Source: Pseudonocardia oroxyli (GTDB lineage Bacteria; Actinomycetota; Actinomycetes; Mycobacteriales; Pseudonocardiaceae). Taken from it: a DNA stretch of 64,000 bases. The translations under genes were made by a program, and so were the position numbers. Shown here piece by piece: positions 8,274 through 16,915 of this stretch. The notes under the pieces are model-generated. The model searched no databases. It had not been told where the DNA came from and saw nothing but the letters and a program-made list of their open reading frames with translations. Every line of letters starts with the position of its first letter. Position 1 is the stretch's first letter. The stretch covers positions 17,271 to 81,270 of the forward strand of contig NZ_FNBE01000007.1 of assembly GCF_900102195.1 (NCBI RefSeq), given 5' to 3'.

Positions 8274-10564
8274 GCCCAGCCGCGCAGGAACCGGACCGCG
8301 GCGCGGTAGGCGGGCTCGACCCAGTAGTCGGAGTGCCCCTCCTGGCGCGGCCGCCGGATCGCCGTCGCGTGCGGCGTGCCGGGGATCGGGCCGCCGATGG
8401 GGTCCGTGGCGCGCCACAGGTTGACCCACCGGCCCGCGACCCGGCGGCAGACGGCCGCGGTCGCACCCTCGTCCACCTGCGACGGGAAGAACTCCGCGTA
8501 GAGCCGCTGCCAGGGCGACCCGTAGCTGAGCAGGGCCACGTGCGCACGGTCGCCGGGCGTCTCCGCGTCGAGCAGCAGCGCCGCGTTCGCGATCACCGCG
8601 CCCTGGCTGTGCGGCGCGAGCAGCACGGTGCCCTCCGCGCGGATCCGCGCCACGAGCCGGGGCACCGCCCGGTCGGAGTAGGTGGGCGGGGCGAGCGGGT
8701 GGAACCAGCGCGGCCAGAAGGTGCCGACGTCCCACAGCACCCCGACCCCGCGCCGCACCCCCTGGTGGCGCAGGCCCAGGTAGATGCGGCCCAGGATCGC
8801 CGCGGTGGGCAGCACCACGGCGATGGCGAGGCAGAACTCCGCGAACGTCGGCGGCGGCACGTCGATGCCGGCGAACCGCAGGCTGCGCCCGGTCCGCACC
8901 GCCCACCCGACGACGGCGGCCACCACGGCCCCACCCACCGACGCGGCGACGAACCACGCGGTGCCGCGCTCCGCCACCAGCACGCTCGCGACCGCGACCA
9001 GGGGCACCACCAGCGCGAGCACGACGGCCAGGCCGAACCCCCACGGCAGGTCCGCGACGTCCGCACCGCGGAACACCTGCACGATGACCAGGGCCGTCAG
9101 GACCAGCCCGATCCCGCCGAGCGCGGCGGTCAGCCACGAGGCCCGCGCGGTCAGCGCGGGCACGGCGGGGACGCCGCGGGCCCGCAGGACGAGCCACCGC
9201 GCCGCCGCGACCAGCACGAGGGCGGCGAGGCTCGTCGTCACGGCGACGGCGAGCCAGTCCACGAACCGGTCCACCACCGGCGGGAAGTCCCCGATCCCGC
9301 CGACCAGCCCGGCCGCCCGGCTGATCACCCCGGCCCCGAACTCCGCTCCGATGCTCGCGGCGAGCAGGAGGACGGCGCCCGGGGTGGCGAGGCGGCGCCC
9401 GCCCCGGTCGACCGCGGTGAGCGCCACCACCAGCGCGACGACCGCGAGGGTCACCCACACCGCCGACCCGCGCAGCGCGGGCAGGGTCGCCCACTGCCGC
9501 ACCAGCGGCTCGGACCAGCCGAGCGGCACGGCCGCGGCGAGCAGCACCGCGACGACCGCGGGCCAGACGACGACCGTGCGGACGAGCCGGAAGGCCAGGG
9601 CCGCACCCGGGTCGCCTTCGTCGTCGAGCTCACGGGTGGCCGGCGCGTCGCGGCCCCGGCGCAGGCCGATCCACCCGAGCAGGACGAGCACGCCGACCAG
9701 GGTGAGCAGTGCGAGGGCCAGGGTGAGCGAGCGCAGCCACGGCAGCGAGGTCCCGCCGACGGGCCAGGCCGTGAGGAGCGCGATCACGGCGAGCCCGGTG
9801 GCGAGGTGCAGCCTGCGGAGCGCGACGTTGATCGCACCGCTGTTCCACAGCAGCCACTGGGCCCGGGTGAGGAACCCGATGCCCACCGGGTCCCGCGGCC
9901 GCCTCCACTGCTCGCCGAGCGCGGCCCACCGCGCGCGCAGGCTCGGTCGTGGGCCCGGCGCGAGCTCCTCGGGTTTGGGCCGGATCCGGGTCAGGGCGAC
10001 GAGCACACCGAACACCGCCGCCGTGCCGAGCGGCCCCAGCGCGACGACCCACAGTGGACTGCCGTCGGCCCGGTACCACCACTGCCACGCGACCAGGTCG
10101 GCCACGACCAGCTGCACCGACACCACGAAGACGACGGTGACGAGCAACCCCGCCAGCCGCACGAGCAGGGTGGTCCAGCGCAGGCGCCCGGTCCGCAGCG
10201 CGGCCGGTGCCCCGGCCTCGGGCGACCCGCCGGGCGTGCGGCCCGCCACCATCCACCCCGCGAGGTTCGCGATCATGAACGGGAGGAGCAGCAGGTAGAA
10301 GGCCTGGTACCAGCGCCCCGAGGTCAACGAGCTCCACGACCAGGCCCGCACCCGCCCGTCCCGGCGCGGGGCCCGCCAGAGCGTGATCTGGTCCACCGTG
10401 GATGGCCGCGGAGACACTCCGACGTCCCACGTCCGCCCGGCGCCGGGGTCCCCGCCCGGCCCGTCGACCCACACCGCGCCGAGCTGCAGCATCGCCTCCG
10501 GCGGCGTTCCCGCCACCCCGTGCACGCGCAGCTCGTGCGCGTCCTCACCCGTGGTCACCGGCAT
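8108..10564 (-). CDS. Large integral membrane protein with hydrolase-like motif
   Basis: About 818 residues from the ATG at 10564. The N-terminal ~90 residues are soluble and contain ELRVHGVAGTPPEAML. A long region with many hydrophobic spans follows. The C-terminal ~200 residues are soluble and contain VLLAPHSQGAVIANAALLL, a nucleophile-elbow-like HSQG of the alpha/beta-hydrolase type, with the usual first Gly replaced by Pro. HGV(A)G near the start and HSQG near the end are what a lipase-like domain split by membrane helices would show. The frame is open upstream to 10789 but would then cross the TetR operators, so I prefer 10564. The tail overlaps the DUF4032 gene in antisense. Function unknown. 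Confidence 0.7.
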   Translation of the reverse strand: MPVTTGEDAHELRVHGVAGTPPEAMLQLGAVWVDGPGGDPGAGRTWDVGVSPRPSTVDQITLWRAPRRDGRVRAWSWSSLTSGRWYQAFYLLLLPFMIANLAGWMVAGRTPGGSPEAGAPAALRTGRLRWTTLLVRLAGLLVTVVFVVSVQLVVADLVAWQWWYRADGSPLWVVALGPLGTAAVFGVLVALTRIRPKPEELAPGPRPSLRARWAALGEQWRRPRDPVGIGFLTRAQWLLWNSGAINVALRRLHLATGLAVIALLTAWPVGGTSLPWLRSLTLALALLTLVGVLVLLGWIGLRRGRDAPATRELDDEGDPGAALAFRLVRTVVVWPAVVAVLLAAAVPLGWSEPLVRQWATLPALRGSAVWVTLAVVALVVALTAVDRGGRRLATPGAVLLLAASIGAEFGAGVISRAAGLVGGIGDFPPVVDRFVDWLAVAVTTSLAALVLVAAARWLVLRARGVPAVPALTARASWLTAALGGIGLVLTALVIVQVFRGADVADLPWGFGLAVVLALVVPLVAVASVLVAERGTAWFVAASVGGAVVAAVVGWAVRTGRSLRFAGIDVPPPTFAEFCLAIAVVLPTAAILGRIYLGLRHQGVRRGVGVLWDVGTFWPRWFHPLAPPTYSDRAVPRLVARIRAEGTVLLAPHSQGAVIANAALLLDAETPGDRAHVALLSYGSPWQRLYAEFFPSQVDEGATAAVCRRVAGRWVNLWRATDPIGGPIPGTPHATAIRRPRQEGHSDYWVEPAYRAAVRFLRGWAYSGTENQPVLGSTTAARAAESRGARPASAASDRASPTSAPSRSERIQRTSRRSQ

Positions 10565-10609
10565 CACCGTAGGAGGCAACGAGCCGTCCGGGGGATACCA
10601 CAGCGCCAA

Positions 10610-10638
10610 ACGAACATGTTCGTCACGAACATGTTCGT
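10610..10638. promoter_or_regulatory. Twin palindromic TetR operators
   Basis: Two identical 14-bp perfect palindromes, ACGAACATGTTCGT, lie at 10610-10623 and 10625-10638, separated by a single base. They sit between the divergent membrane-protein gene and the TetR regulator, directly upstream of TAGAGT (a possible -10) and the tetR-like start. Arrangement and symmetry are those of TetR-family operators, with 15-bp centre-to-centre spacing. Confidence 0.8.
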
Positions 10639-10652
10639 GTAGAGTCGGGGCC

Positions 10653-11318
10653 ATGCCCACCAGCCGCCGCGACCGCCCCGCCAAACCGCCGCTCACCCGC
10701 GCGGGCATCGTCGCGGCCGCGACCGCGATCCTGCGGTCCGAGGGTCTGGCCAAGGTCACGATGCGGCGCCTGGCCCAGGAGCTGGACACGGGCGCGGCCT
10801 CGCTCTACGTCTACGTCGCCGACACCGACGAGCTGCACGCCGCGGTGCTCGACGAGCTGCTCGGCGACGCGCTCCGGCAGCCGCGGCCCGCCCCGACCGG
10901 CTCGTGGGAGGACGGGGTCGAGCAGCTGCTGGCCGCCTACGCGGACGTCCTGCTCGCCCATCCCTCGCTGGCCCGCTCGGCCCTCACCGCCTGGCCGCAC
11001 GGACCGCACTACCTGGCGCTGATCGACTCCCTGCTCGGGCTGATGCGGGGCGGCGGCGTCCCGCCCGAGCGGGCCGCGTGGGGGGTCGACCTGCTCCTGC
11101 TGCACGTCGCCGCCTCGGCGGCCGAGCACGCCGCACGGCGGAGCGACGAGGCCGTCGAGCGGGACCGGCACGCCCTGTCCCGGGAGGTTCGGGAGAGCGA
11201 ACTGCCCCACGTCCGAGCCCTGGCCGGGCCGCTGCTGTCCGGCAGCCCGGCCGCCCGCCGCTCCTGGGCCGTGCGCGCCCTGCTGCGCGGCATCACATCC
11301 ACGGAGGTCCCCGAATGA
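10653..11318 (+). CDS. TetR-family regulator of TetX-like enzyme
   Basis: A 221-residue regulator. The N-terminal HTH spans ~res 15-60 (GLAKVTMRRLAQELDTGAAS, LYVYVADTDELH), and the C-terminal domain is of the tetracycline-repressor type (TetR_C-like). The ATG at 10653 follows the twin palindromes and the weak purine-rich stretch GTCGGGG. Its stop overlaps the following flavin monooxygenase by ATGA, so the pair forms a self-regulated operon. In such pairs the regulator commonly senses the substrate of the co-transcribed enzyme; that is inference here. Confidence 0.85.
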   Translation: MPTSRRDRPAKPPLTRAGIVAAATAILRSEGLAKVTMRRLAQELDTGAASLYVYVADTDELHAAVLDELLGDALRQPRPAPTGSWEDGVEQLLAAYADVLLAHPSLARSALTAWPHGPHYLALIDSLLGLMRGGGVPPERAAWGVDLLLLHVAASAAEHAARRSDEAVERDRHALSREVRESELPHVRALAGPLLSGSPAARRSWAVRALLRGITSTEVPE

Positions 11319-12391
11319 AGATCCTGATCGTCGGCGCCGGACTCGGCGGCCTCACGCTCGCCGCCGTCCTGTGCCGCCACGGCGTCCATCCCACGGTCGT
11401 CGAGCTCGAGGCGGGCCGGGACGCCCGCACCCAGGGCGGCATGCTCGACCTGCACGAGGAGTCCGGGCAGGCCGCGCTGCGCGCGGCCGGGCTCCATGCC
11501 GCTTTCCTGACCAAGGTCCTGAGCGGCGGCGACGCGACCCGGGTACTGGACCGGCACGGCGTCGTCCGCCACGCCGACGACGGCGACGGGCAGCGCCCGG
11601 AGATCGACCGCGGCGACCTGCGGGACCTCCTCCTCGACGCGCTGCCGGACGGGACCGTCCGCTGGGGACGCAAGGTCGTGCACGTCGAGCCCGGGCTCGT
11701 CCGGTTCGCCGACGGCACCGCGGAGACCGCCGACCTGATCGTCGGCGCGGACGGCGCCTGGTCCCGGGTCCGCCCCGTGCTCTCCGCGGCGACGCCCGCC
11801 TACACCGGGGTCAGCTTCGTCGAGGCCGACCTGCGCGAACCCCGGGACGTGGTCGGGGCCGGCAGCCTGATGGCCCTGGGCCAGCGCAAGGCCTTCCTCG
11901 CCCACCGGGAGAGTGACGGCGGGAACCACGTCTACGTCGCCGTCACCGCCCCGATGGACTGGCTGGACACGATCGACTTCACCGACCCCACCGCGGCGAA
12001 GGCGGCCGTGCTCAGCCGGTTCGAGGGCTGGGCGGACGAGCTGCGGGCCCTGGTCGCCGAGGCGGACGGGCCGTTGGTCCCCCGCCGCGTCCACGCCCTG
12101 CCGGTGGGCCATCGCTGGGACCCGGTGCCCGGGGTGACCCTGCTCGGGGACGCCGCGCACGTGATGAGCCCGTTCGCGGGCGAGGGCGCCAACCTCGCCA
12201 TGCTCGACGGTGCGGAGCTCGGGCGCGCCCTGGTCGAGGGCATCCCGCTCCGCACCTACGAGGAGGAGCTGTTCGCCCGCGCCGCGCAGGCCGCCGCGGA
12301 GTCCGCGGCGGGCCTGGAGCTGGTGCTGGCGGACGACGCCCCCGAGGGGCTGGTCCGATTCTTCAGCACCGGGCCGCAGCCGACTGCCTGA
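11315..12391 (+). CDS. FAD monooxygenase, TetX-like
   Basis: A 358-residue class A flavoprotein monooxygenase. The Rossmann GAGLGG motif is at res 7-12, an Arg/Gly-rich GGMLDLHEESGQAALRAAGL segment at ~45, PEIDRGDLRDLLLDALPDGT near 90, and the second FAD motif GDAAHVMSPFAGEGAN at ~277-292. Several of these blocks closely resemble the tetracycline-inactivating enzyme TetX as I remember it (GGTLDLHKGSGQ, PEINRNDLR, GDAAHLMPPFAGQG). The family is broad and most members act on other aromatic polyketides or antibiotics, so activity on tetracyclines is a hypothesis. It is co-transcribed with the TetR gene. Confidence 0.8.
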   Translation: MKILIVGAGLGGLTLAAVLCRHGVHPTVVELEAGRDARTQGGMLDLHEESGQAALRAAGLHAAFLTKVLSGGDATRVLDRHGVVRHADDGDGQRPEIDRGDLRDLLLDALPDGTVRWGRKVVHVEPGLVRFADGTAETADLIVGADGAWSRVRPVLSAATPAYTGVSFVEADLREPRDVVGAGSLMALGQRKAFLAHRESDGGNHVYVAVTAPMDWLDTIDFTDPTAAKAAVLSRFEGWADELRALVAEADGPLVPRRVHALPVGHRWDPVPGVTLLGDAAHVMSPFAGEGANLAMLDGAELGRALVEGIPLRTYEEELFARAAQAAAESAAGLELVLADDAPEGLVRFFSTGPQPTA

Positions 12392-13826
12392 TCGCCACCC
12401 GGTCGGGTTTGCCCTGCTCGGTGAGCGGGATCGCGACCATCGGCACCACCTGCAGGGAGGCCGCGACGGCCTCGCCGTACCGCGCGGCCACGGCGGCGCG
12501 GCAGTCCGCCACGTCGACCGCCCCGCCCGGCCACGCCTGCGCCGCGGCGATCCGCACGCCCGTCTCGGGATCGGCGACCAGCACGGCGTACCGGACGCTC
12601 GGCAGGCGACAGAGCGTGTCCTGCAGCTGGACCGGGGTCACGGCGCCGAGCTCGCCGATGTCGGACCGCCTGCCGAGGATGCGCAGCATGTCCTCCTCGT
12701 CGAGGCAGCCGTAGTCGCCGGTGCGGTACCAGCCGTCGACGAAGTGCTCCGCCTCCTCGACCGGCCGGTTCGTGTACCCCTGCGCCACGGCGGGCGAGCG
12801 GACCTCGATCGCGCCCGCCCGCCGGTCGAGCGTGCCGTCGGCGGCGCGGAACCGGACGCCCACCCCCGGCACGATCCGCCCGGCGCACCGGAACCGGGAG
12901 GGCCGGTCGTGCTCGGCGGGCGGGAGCGCGGACACGATGCCGATCTCGCTGGCCCCGTAGGTGTGCATCACGACCGGGCCCAGCATCCGCCGCGCCCGCT
13001 GCCGCAGCACGGGCGCCGCCATCGCGCCGATGTGGGTCACGGCCTGCAGGGACGACAGGTCGGCCGCGGCGACGCCGGGGTGGTCCATCAGCCCGAACAG
13101 CTGCGGTTCCACGAGGAACAGGTGCGTGATCCGCTCCCGGGCGACCGCGGCGAGGGTGGCCTCGGGCTCGTAGTGGTCCTGCAGGACGACCAGTCCGCCC
13201 CCGAGCAGGGTCTGGTCGACCAGGACCTGCGTGAGGTAGGCGAGCTTGCCGTTCGCCAGCTGCCTGCGCGCCGGGTCCGGCGGCGTCGCGGTCATCGCCG
13301 AGTAGCGCGCGAAGTCCCGACGGCTGCCCTTGGGCACCCCGGTCGTCCCGCCGGAGGAGATCAGCACCGCGAGGTCCGCGGGCCGGGCGCGGCACTCCAG
13401 CGGGGCGTCGGACTCGGGCGCGGCGAGCTCGTCGAGCCGCAGTCCGGCACCGGGCCCGACGGACGCGACGACCGCGTCCACCGGCGGCAGCAGGTCCGCC
13501 GTCTCCGGGAAGACCACCACCAGCCGCGGCGCGAACTGCGCGATCATCGCCGCGCGCCGCTGCGGGTCCGGCGGCACCGAGAGGTAGCAGGCCGCGGCGC
13601 CGATCAGGTGCGCCGCGTAGCGGACGGCGAGCGCCTCGGGCGTGTTCGGGGCGAGCAGGGCGACGAGGTCCCCCCGCCCGATCCCCAGCCCGTCGAGCGC
13701 GCGGGCGGTGCGCCGGATCTCGGCGAGCAGGGCGGCACCGGTCGTGTCGGTGCCCTCGTGGCGCAGGACGGGCCGGTCGCCCGCCTGCGCCAGGACCTCC
13801 ACCAGGTCCTCGATGTAGGTGGTCAT
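12363..13826 (-). CDS. Acyl-CoA synthetase / AMP-dependent ligase
   Basis: A 487-residue adenylate-forming enzyme that would activate a carboxylic acid through an acyl-AMP. It shows the P-loop-like SSGGTTGVPKG (~res 153-163), the A5 motif YGASEIG (~295), and GWYRTGDYGCLDEEDMLRILGR (A7/A8, ~380). The A8 region reads GRRSDIGELGAVTPVQLQ instead of the usual GGENVxPxEVE. The terminal Lys motif is GKPDR near the C-terminus. At 487 residues it is slightly shorter than many acyl-CoA synthetases. The ATG at 13826 gives a normal N-terminus. Its 3' end overlaps the TetX-like gene convergently by 29 bases. Substrate unknown. Confidence 0.8.
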   Translation of the reverse strand: MTTYIEDLVEVLAQAGDRPVLRHEGTDTTGAALLAEIRRTARALDGLGIGRGDLVALLAPNTPEALAVRYAAHLIGAAACYLSVPPDPQRRAAMIAQFAPRLVVVFPETADLLPPVDAVVASVGPGAGLRLDELAAPESDAPLECRARPADLAVLISSGGTTGVPKGSRRDFARYSAMTATPPDPARRQLANGKLAYLTQVLVDQTLLGGGLVVLQDHYEPEATLAAVARERITHLFLVEPQLFGLMDHPGVAAADLSSLQAVTHIGAMAAPVLRQRARRMLGPVVMHTYGASEIGIVSALPPAEHDRPSRFRCAGRIVPGVGVRFRAADGTLDRRAGAIEVRSPAVAQGYTNRPVEEAEHFVDGWYRTGDYGCLDEEDMLRILGRRSDIGELGAVTPVQLQDTLCRLPSVRYAVLVADPETGVRIAAAQAWPGGAVDVADCRAAVAARYGEAVAASLQVVPMVAIPLTEQGKPDRVAIRQSAAARC

Positions 13827-14095
13827 GGGGACACCGTGCACCGGGCCGCTCCAACCCTCGTCCAACCGGGCTTCCCCAACGGACCAGTCCGATTCCGCTG
13901 GGTCATCACGTCCTGACCGCTGTGGGTGAACATCCCCGCGGCGTCCGGTTCGTTGATCCGTGCAGAGGTCGCGCTCGCGCGGCCTCCTCGAGGGTAGGAC
14001 GACCTCGGGTCGGGCATCGCCCGCTCCTCGCCCAGCCAGTGCGGCTCGATCAGGCAGGACGCGTTCCCGACCCGAGGGTCTCCCCGGGCGGCGAC
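13827..14095. other. Intergenic region with 12-bp inverted repeat
   Basis: No gene is evident. A perfect 12-bp inverted repeat, CCTCGGGTCGGG at 14003-14014 and CCCGACCCGAGG at 14066-14077, flanks a 51-base loop just past the stop of the upstream minus-strand gene. It may be an extended terminator or a regulatory hairpin in the leader of the ligase gene. Confidence 0.4.
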
Positions 14096-14596
14096 TCAGT
14101 GCGCGACGGTCTTCGCGAGGATGACCAGCGCGCCGATCCCGACGAGGATCGCCACGAGCAGGGTCCGCTTCCAGAACGGCAGGCCGGTGCGTCGGACCGC
14201 GAGGGACGCGAAGATCCCGAGCGCGACCACCGACACCCAGATCCCGGCCCGCAGCGCCGCCTCGGTCCGGAGCACCCCCAGCCCGGCGAGCAGCAGCAGG
14301 AGCGCCGGGACGACGGCGGCCTCGAGGATCTGTCCCGAGGCCCGCAGCGTCCCCGTCAGCTCGGCACCCCGCGGGGCCGAGCCGTGCGCGGCGAGGTGCG
14401 CCACGACGTCCGCGAACAGGCTCGCCGCCCACAGGGCCCCGGTCGCCACCGCCACGTCGAGCAACGCGAGCCACGGCTCGTGCTCGTCCGCCCGCGCCAA
14501 CACCAGCAGCGTGCTCAGGCAGGCGATGCCGCCGTAGATGCGCTCGCGGAGTACGGCGGCGATGCGGCTCGGCTCGGTCTCGCCCCTGATCGACAT
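14096..14596 (-). CDS. Hypothetical membrane protein
   Basis: A 166-residue protein with four or five hydrophobic segments after a short cytoplasmic N-terminus (MSIRGETEPSRIAAVLRERI). The spans include CLSTLLVLA, AVATGALWAASLFADVV, AAVVPALLLLLAGLGVL, WVSVVALGIFASLAV and LLVAILVGIGALVILA. No catalytic motif is visible and I do not recognise the family. It is divergent from the YdcF-type gene, with 66 bases between their starts. Confidence 0.65.
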   Translation of the reverse strand: MSIRGETEPSRIAAVLRERIYGGIACLSTLLVLARADEHEPWLALLDVAVATGALWAASLFADVVAHLAAHGSAPRGAELTGTLRASGQILEAAVVPALLLLLAGLGVLRTEAALRAGIWVSVVALGIFASLAVRRTGLPFWKRTLLVAILVGIGALVILAKTVAH

Positions 14597-14662
14597 GGGC
14601 ACATTCTGCTCATCGTCTCGTTGCGGTGAATCGGGCCGCGCCCGGCGCCGACTCGGGCGAGG

Positions 14663-15661
14663 ATGGCGGCCATGCTGCTCCCCCTGGTGGCGCTCGCGAT
14701 CGCGGTGCTGTGCTGCTGGGCCGCGGCGCGCCGGGTGCGCCGCGAGCCCCGCAGGCTGAGCAACGCCTACTGGCTGCTCGCCGCGCTCGTCGTCACGGTC
14801 GGTGTGCTCGGCGTCTTCAGCGCGGACACCGGCAACCCGCTGTTCGCGCTCCTGTTCGTGGCCGCGCTGTTCTCGCCGCTGTTCGCCCTGGTCCTGGGCG
14901 TGTTCCTGGTCCTCAACGGGGTGACGATGCTGCGCCGCGAGCGGGTCAGCGCGGGCAACTCGCTGTCGCTGCTCGCCGGGCTGGGCGTGCTCTCCCTCGT
15001 CGCCGCGGCGCTCCCGGTGATCCTGTCCGGGCCGACCTGGCTGAAGGCGCTCTGGCTGCTGGGCAGCCTGGTCGCGGTGTATCTCGCCTTCCAGTTCACC
15101 GCCTTCCTGGGCTACGCCTGGGTCTACGGCCTGCTGACCCGACGCCGGTCGGCCGACTGGGTGGTCGTGCTCGGGTCCGGGCTGATCGGCGACCGGGTGA
15201 CCCCGCTGCTGGCGTCCCGGGTCGGGACGGGGATCGCGGAGTTCTTCCGCCGCGGCGCGCGGCTGCTCGTGCTCTCCGGCGGCCAGGGTGCCGACGAGCA
15301 GGTCGCCGAGGGGGAGGCGATGGCGCGGTGGGCGGTCGAGCACGGCGCACCGCCCACCGCGGTGCGCGCGGAGACCGCCTCCCGCACCACCCGGGAGAAC
15401 CTGCTGTTCAGCCGGGAGCTGGTGCAGGGGCCCGGCCTGATCGTGACCAGCAACTACCACGTGTTGCGGGCGGCGATGCTGGCGCGCAGGCTCGGCGTCG
15501 ACGCCCAGGCCGTCGGCGCCCCGACCGCGGGCTACTTCTGGCCGAGCGCGGTGCTGCGGGAGTTCGTCGCGATCCTGCGGGAGCACCGCGCGGTCCACCT
15601 CGTCCTGCTCGCACTGACCGCGCTTCCGCTCCCCGCGGTCCTGGTCGCCGTCGTCGGGTAG
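14663..15661 (+). CDS. YdcF/DUF218-family membrane protein
   Basis: A 332-residue protein with five to six membrane spans in the first ~165 residues, a DUF218 (YdcF/SanA-like) domain from ~168 (VVVLGSGLIGDRVTPLLASR, LVLSGGQGADEQVAEG, SNYHVLRAAMLARRLG), and a C-terminal membrane span. The conserved acidic and Ser/Asn positions of the family (GxD/E, ESxST-like ETASRTTREN, TSNYH) are present. Family members are linked to envelope processes; the reaction is unsettled. An ATG nine codons or fewer downstream (14672) is an alternative start. Confidence 0.8.
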   Translation: MAAMLLPLVALAIAVLCCWAAARRVRREPRRLSNAYWLLAALVVTVGVLGVFSADTGNPLFALLFVAALFSPLFALVLGVFLVLNGVTMLRRERVSAGNSLSLLAGLGVLSLVAAALPVILSGPTWLKALWLLGSLVAVYLAFQFTAFLGYAWVYGLLTRRRSADWVVVLGSGLIGDRVTPLLASRVGTGIAEFFRRGARLLVLSGGQGADEQVAEGEAMARWAVEHGAPPTAVRAETASRTTRENLLFSRELVQGPGLIVTSNYHVLRAAMLARRLGVDAQAVGAPTAGYFWPSAVLREFVAILREHRAVHLVLLALTALPLPAVLVAVVG

Positions 15662-15695
15662 GGGGCGGCCGGTATTGTTATACCGGGAGGTCGTC

Positions 15696-16487
15696 GTGAT
15701 CGAGCTGAAGACGCCTGCGGAGATCGAACGCATGCAGGTGACCGGGCGTTTCGTCGCCGAGATCCTCACCGAGGTGGGCCGGATCGCGGACGTCGGGGTG
15801 AACCTGCTGGACCTGGAGCACCACGTCCGCGACATGATCGCGCGGCGCGGAGCGGAGTCCTGCTACTGGGACTACGCCCCCTCCTTCGGCCGCGGCCCGT
15901 TCCGCAACGTGCTGTGCCTGGCCGTCAACGACGCCGTCCTGCACGGCAAGCCGCACGACTACGTGCTGCGGGACGGGGACGTGGTCACCGCGGACATCGC
16001 CGTGAGCATCGACGGGTGGGCGGCGGACTCGGCGCGCACGGTCGTCGTGGGCACGCCCGCCGAGGAGGACCTGCGGATCGTCCGCGCCACCGAGGAGGCT
16101 CTCGAGGCCGCGATCGACGCCGCCCGGCCCGGCAACCGGATCGGCGACATCTCCGCCGCGATCTCCGCCGTCGCCGCGGACCACGGCTACCCGGTCAACG
16201 ACGAGTTCGGCGGCCACGGCATCGGCCGCACCATGCACGAGGACCCGCACGTCTCCAACATCGGCCGCGCCGGCCGGGGCCTGACGCTGCGCCCGGGCCT
16301 GACCCTCGCCCTCGAACCGTGGTTCGCCAGGACCACCGACAAGATCGTCTTCGACGAGGACGGCTGGACCCTGCGCTCCGCCGACGGCTCCCGCACCGCC
16401 CACTCCGAGCACACGGTCGCGATCACCGAGGGGGACGCCCTGGTCCTGACCCGCCGGGAGGACGAGCTCGCGACTCAGGGCGCGTAG
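15696..16487 (+). CDS. map: Methionine aminopeptidase, type I
   Basis: A 263-residue cytosolic metalloprotease that removes the initiator Met from nascent proteins. The pita-bread fold ligands are in place: Asp in SIDGWAADSART, His in GHGIGRTMHEDPHVSN, and Glu in LALEPW with a later Glu in SEHTVAITE. I chose the GTG at 15696 because GGGAGG lies 6 bases upstream. A small palindrome GGTAT-TGTT-ATACC at 15671-15684 overlaps the promoter area and could be an operator or an extended -10. This may be one of several map genes in the genome, as is common in actinobacteria. Confidence 0.9.
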   Translation: MIELKTPAEIERMQVTGRFVAEILTEVGRIADVGVNLLDLEHHVRDMIARRGAESCYWDYAPSFGRGPFRNVLCLAVNDAVLHGKPHDYVLRDGDVVTADIAVSIDGWAADSARTVVVGTPAEEDLRIVRATEEALEAAIDAARPGNRIGDISAAISAVAADHGYPVNDEFGGHGIGRTMHEDPHVSNIGRAGRGLTLRPGLTLALEPWFARTTDKIVFDEDGWTLRSADGSRTAHSEHTVAITEGDALVLTRREDELATQGA

Positions 16488-16915
16488 GCGGCCCAGTCCG
16501 GCATCGCCGCTCCGCCGAGGGTCGCGCCGAGCCGGTCGAGATACCAGGCCCAGCCCGCCTCGAGATCGGCGGGCGCCACGTTCGGGACCGCGCGCTGGCT
16601 CAGCTCGACCTCGGTCCCGGTGCCCGCGCGGCTCAGGCTCAGCTCGACCCGCCAGCTCTGCGGACCCACCGGGAACTCGACGACCAGCCGGTGCGGCGGC
16701 GCGCACTCGTGGATCAGCGCGGTGACCGGCTCGCCCACCTCGCCGCCCGCGTCGACCTCGGCGGTGACGGTGACCTCCACCGTGCCACCCGGGCGTCCCC
16801 GGCCCGCATAGGTGCCGTACCAGCGGGCCAGCCGCGCGGGGTCGGTGAAGGCCGACCAGACCTCCTCGACCGGATCCGGGTAGGTCCGGCGGACGACGAC
16901 GTCACGCGGTGCCAC
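16475..16915 (-). CDS. SRPBCC/AHSA1-domain protein
   Basis: A 146-residue START-like protein of the activator-of-Hsp90 (AHSA1) type. It has the N-terminal RTYPDPVEEVWSAFTDPARLARWYG and the C-terminal WAWYLDRLGATL helix typical of this fold, which forms a hydrophobic ligand cavity. Its start lies inside the 3' end of the ArsR gene (overlap 14 bases). ArsR-SRPBCC pairs are common, and the SRPBCC partner may bind or process a small hydrophobic ligand. It overlaps map convergently by 13 bases. Confidence 0.85.
   Translation of the reverse strand: MAPRDVVVRRTYPDPVEEVWSAFTDPARLARWYGTYAGRGRPGGTVEVTVTAEVDAGGEVGEPVTALIHECAPPHRLVVEFPVGPQSWRVELSLSRAGTGTEVELSQRAVPNVAPADLEAGWAWYLDRLGATLGGAAMPDWAAYAP

Noticed and set aside
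7100..10642. Plus-strand frame of about 1180 codons
   Set aside because: Low-complexity Arg/Pro/Gly sequence lying across the DUF4032 gene in another frame and opposite the membrane protein; an artefact of third-position GC.
15671..15684. Toxin-antitoxin style operator upstream of map
   Set aside because: GGTAT-TGTT-ATACC is short and overlaps a possible -10; there is no nearby regulator, so it was left as a remark only.
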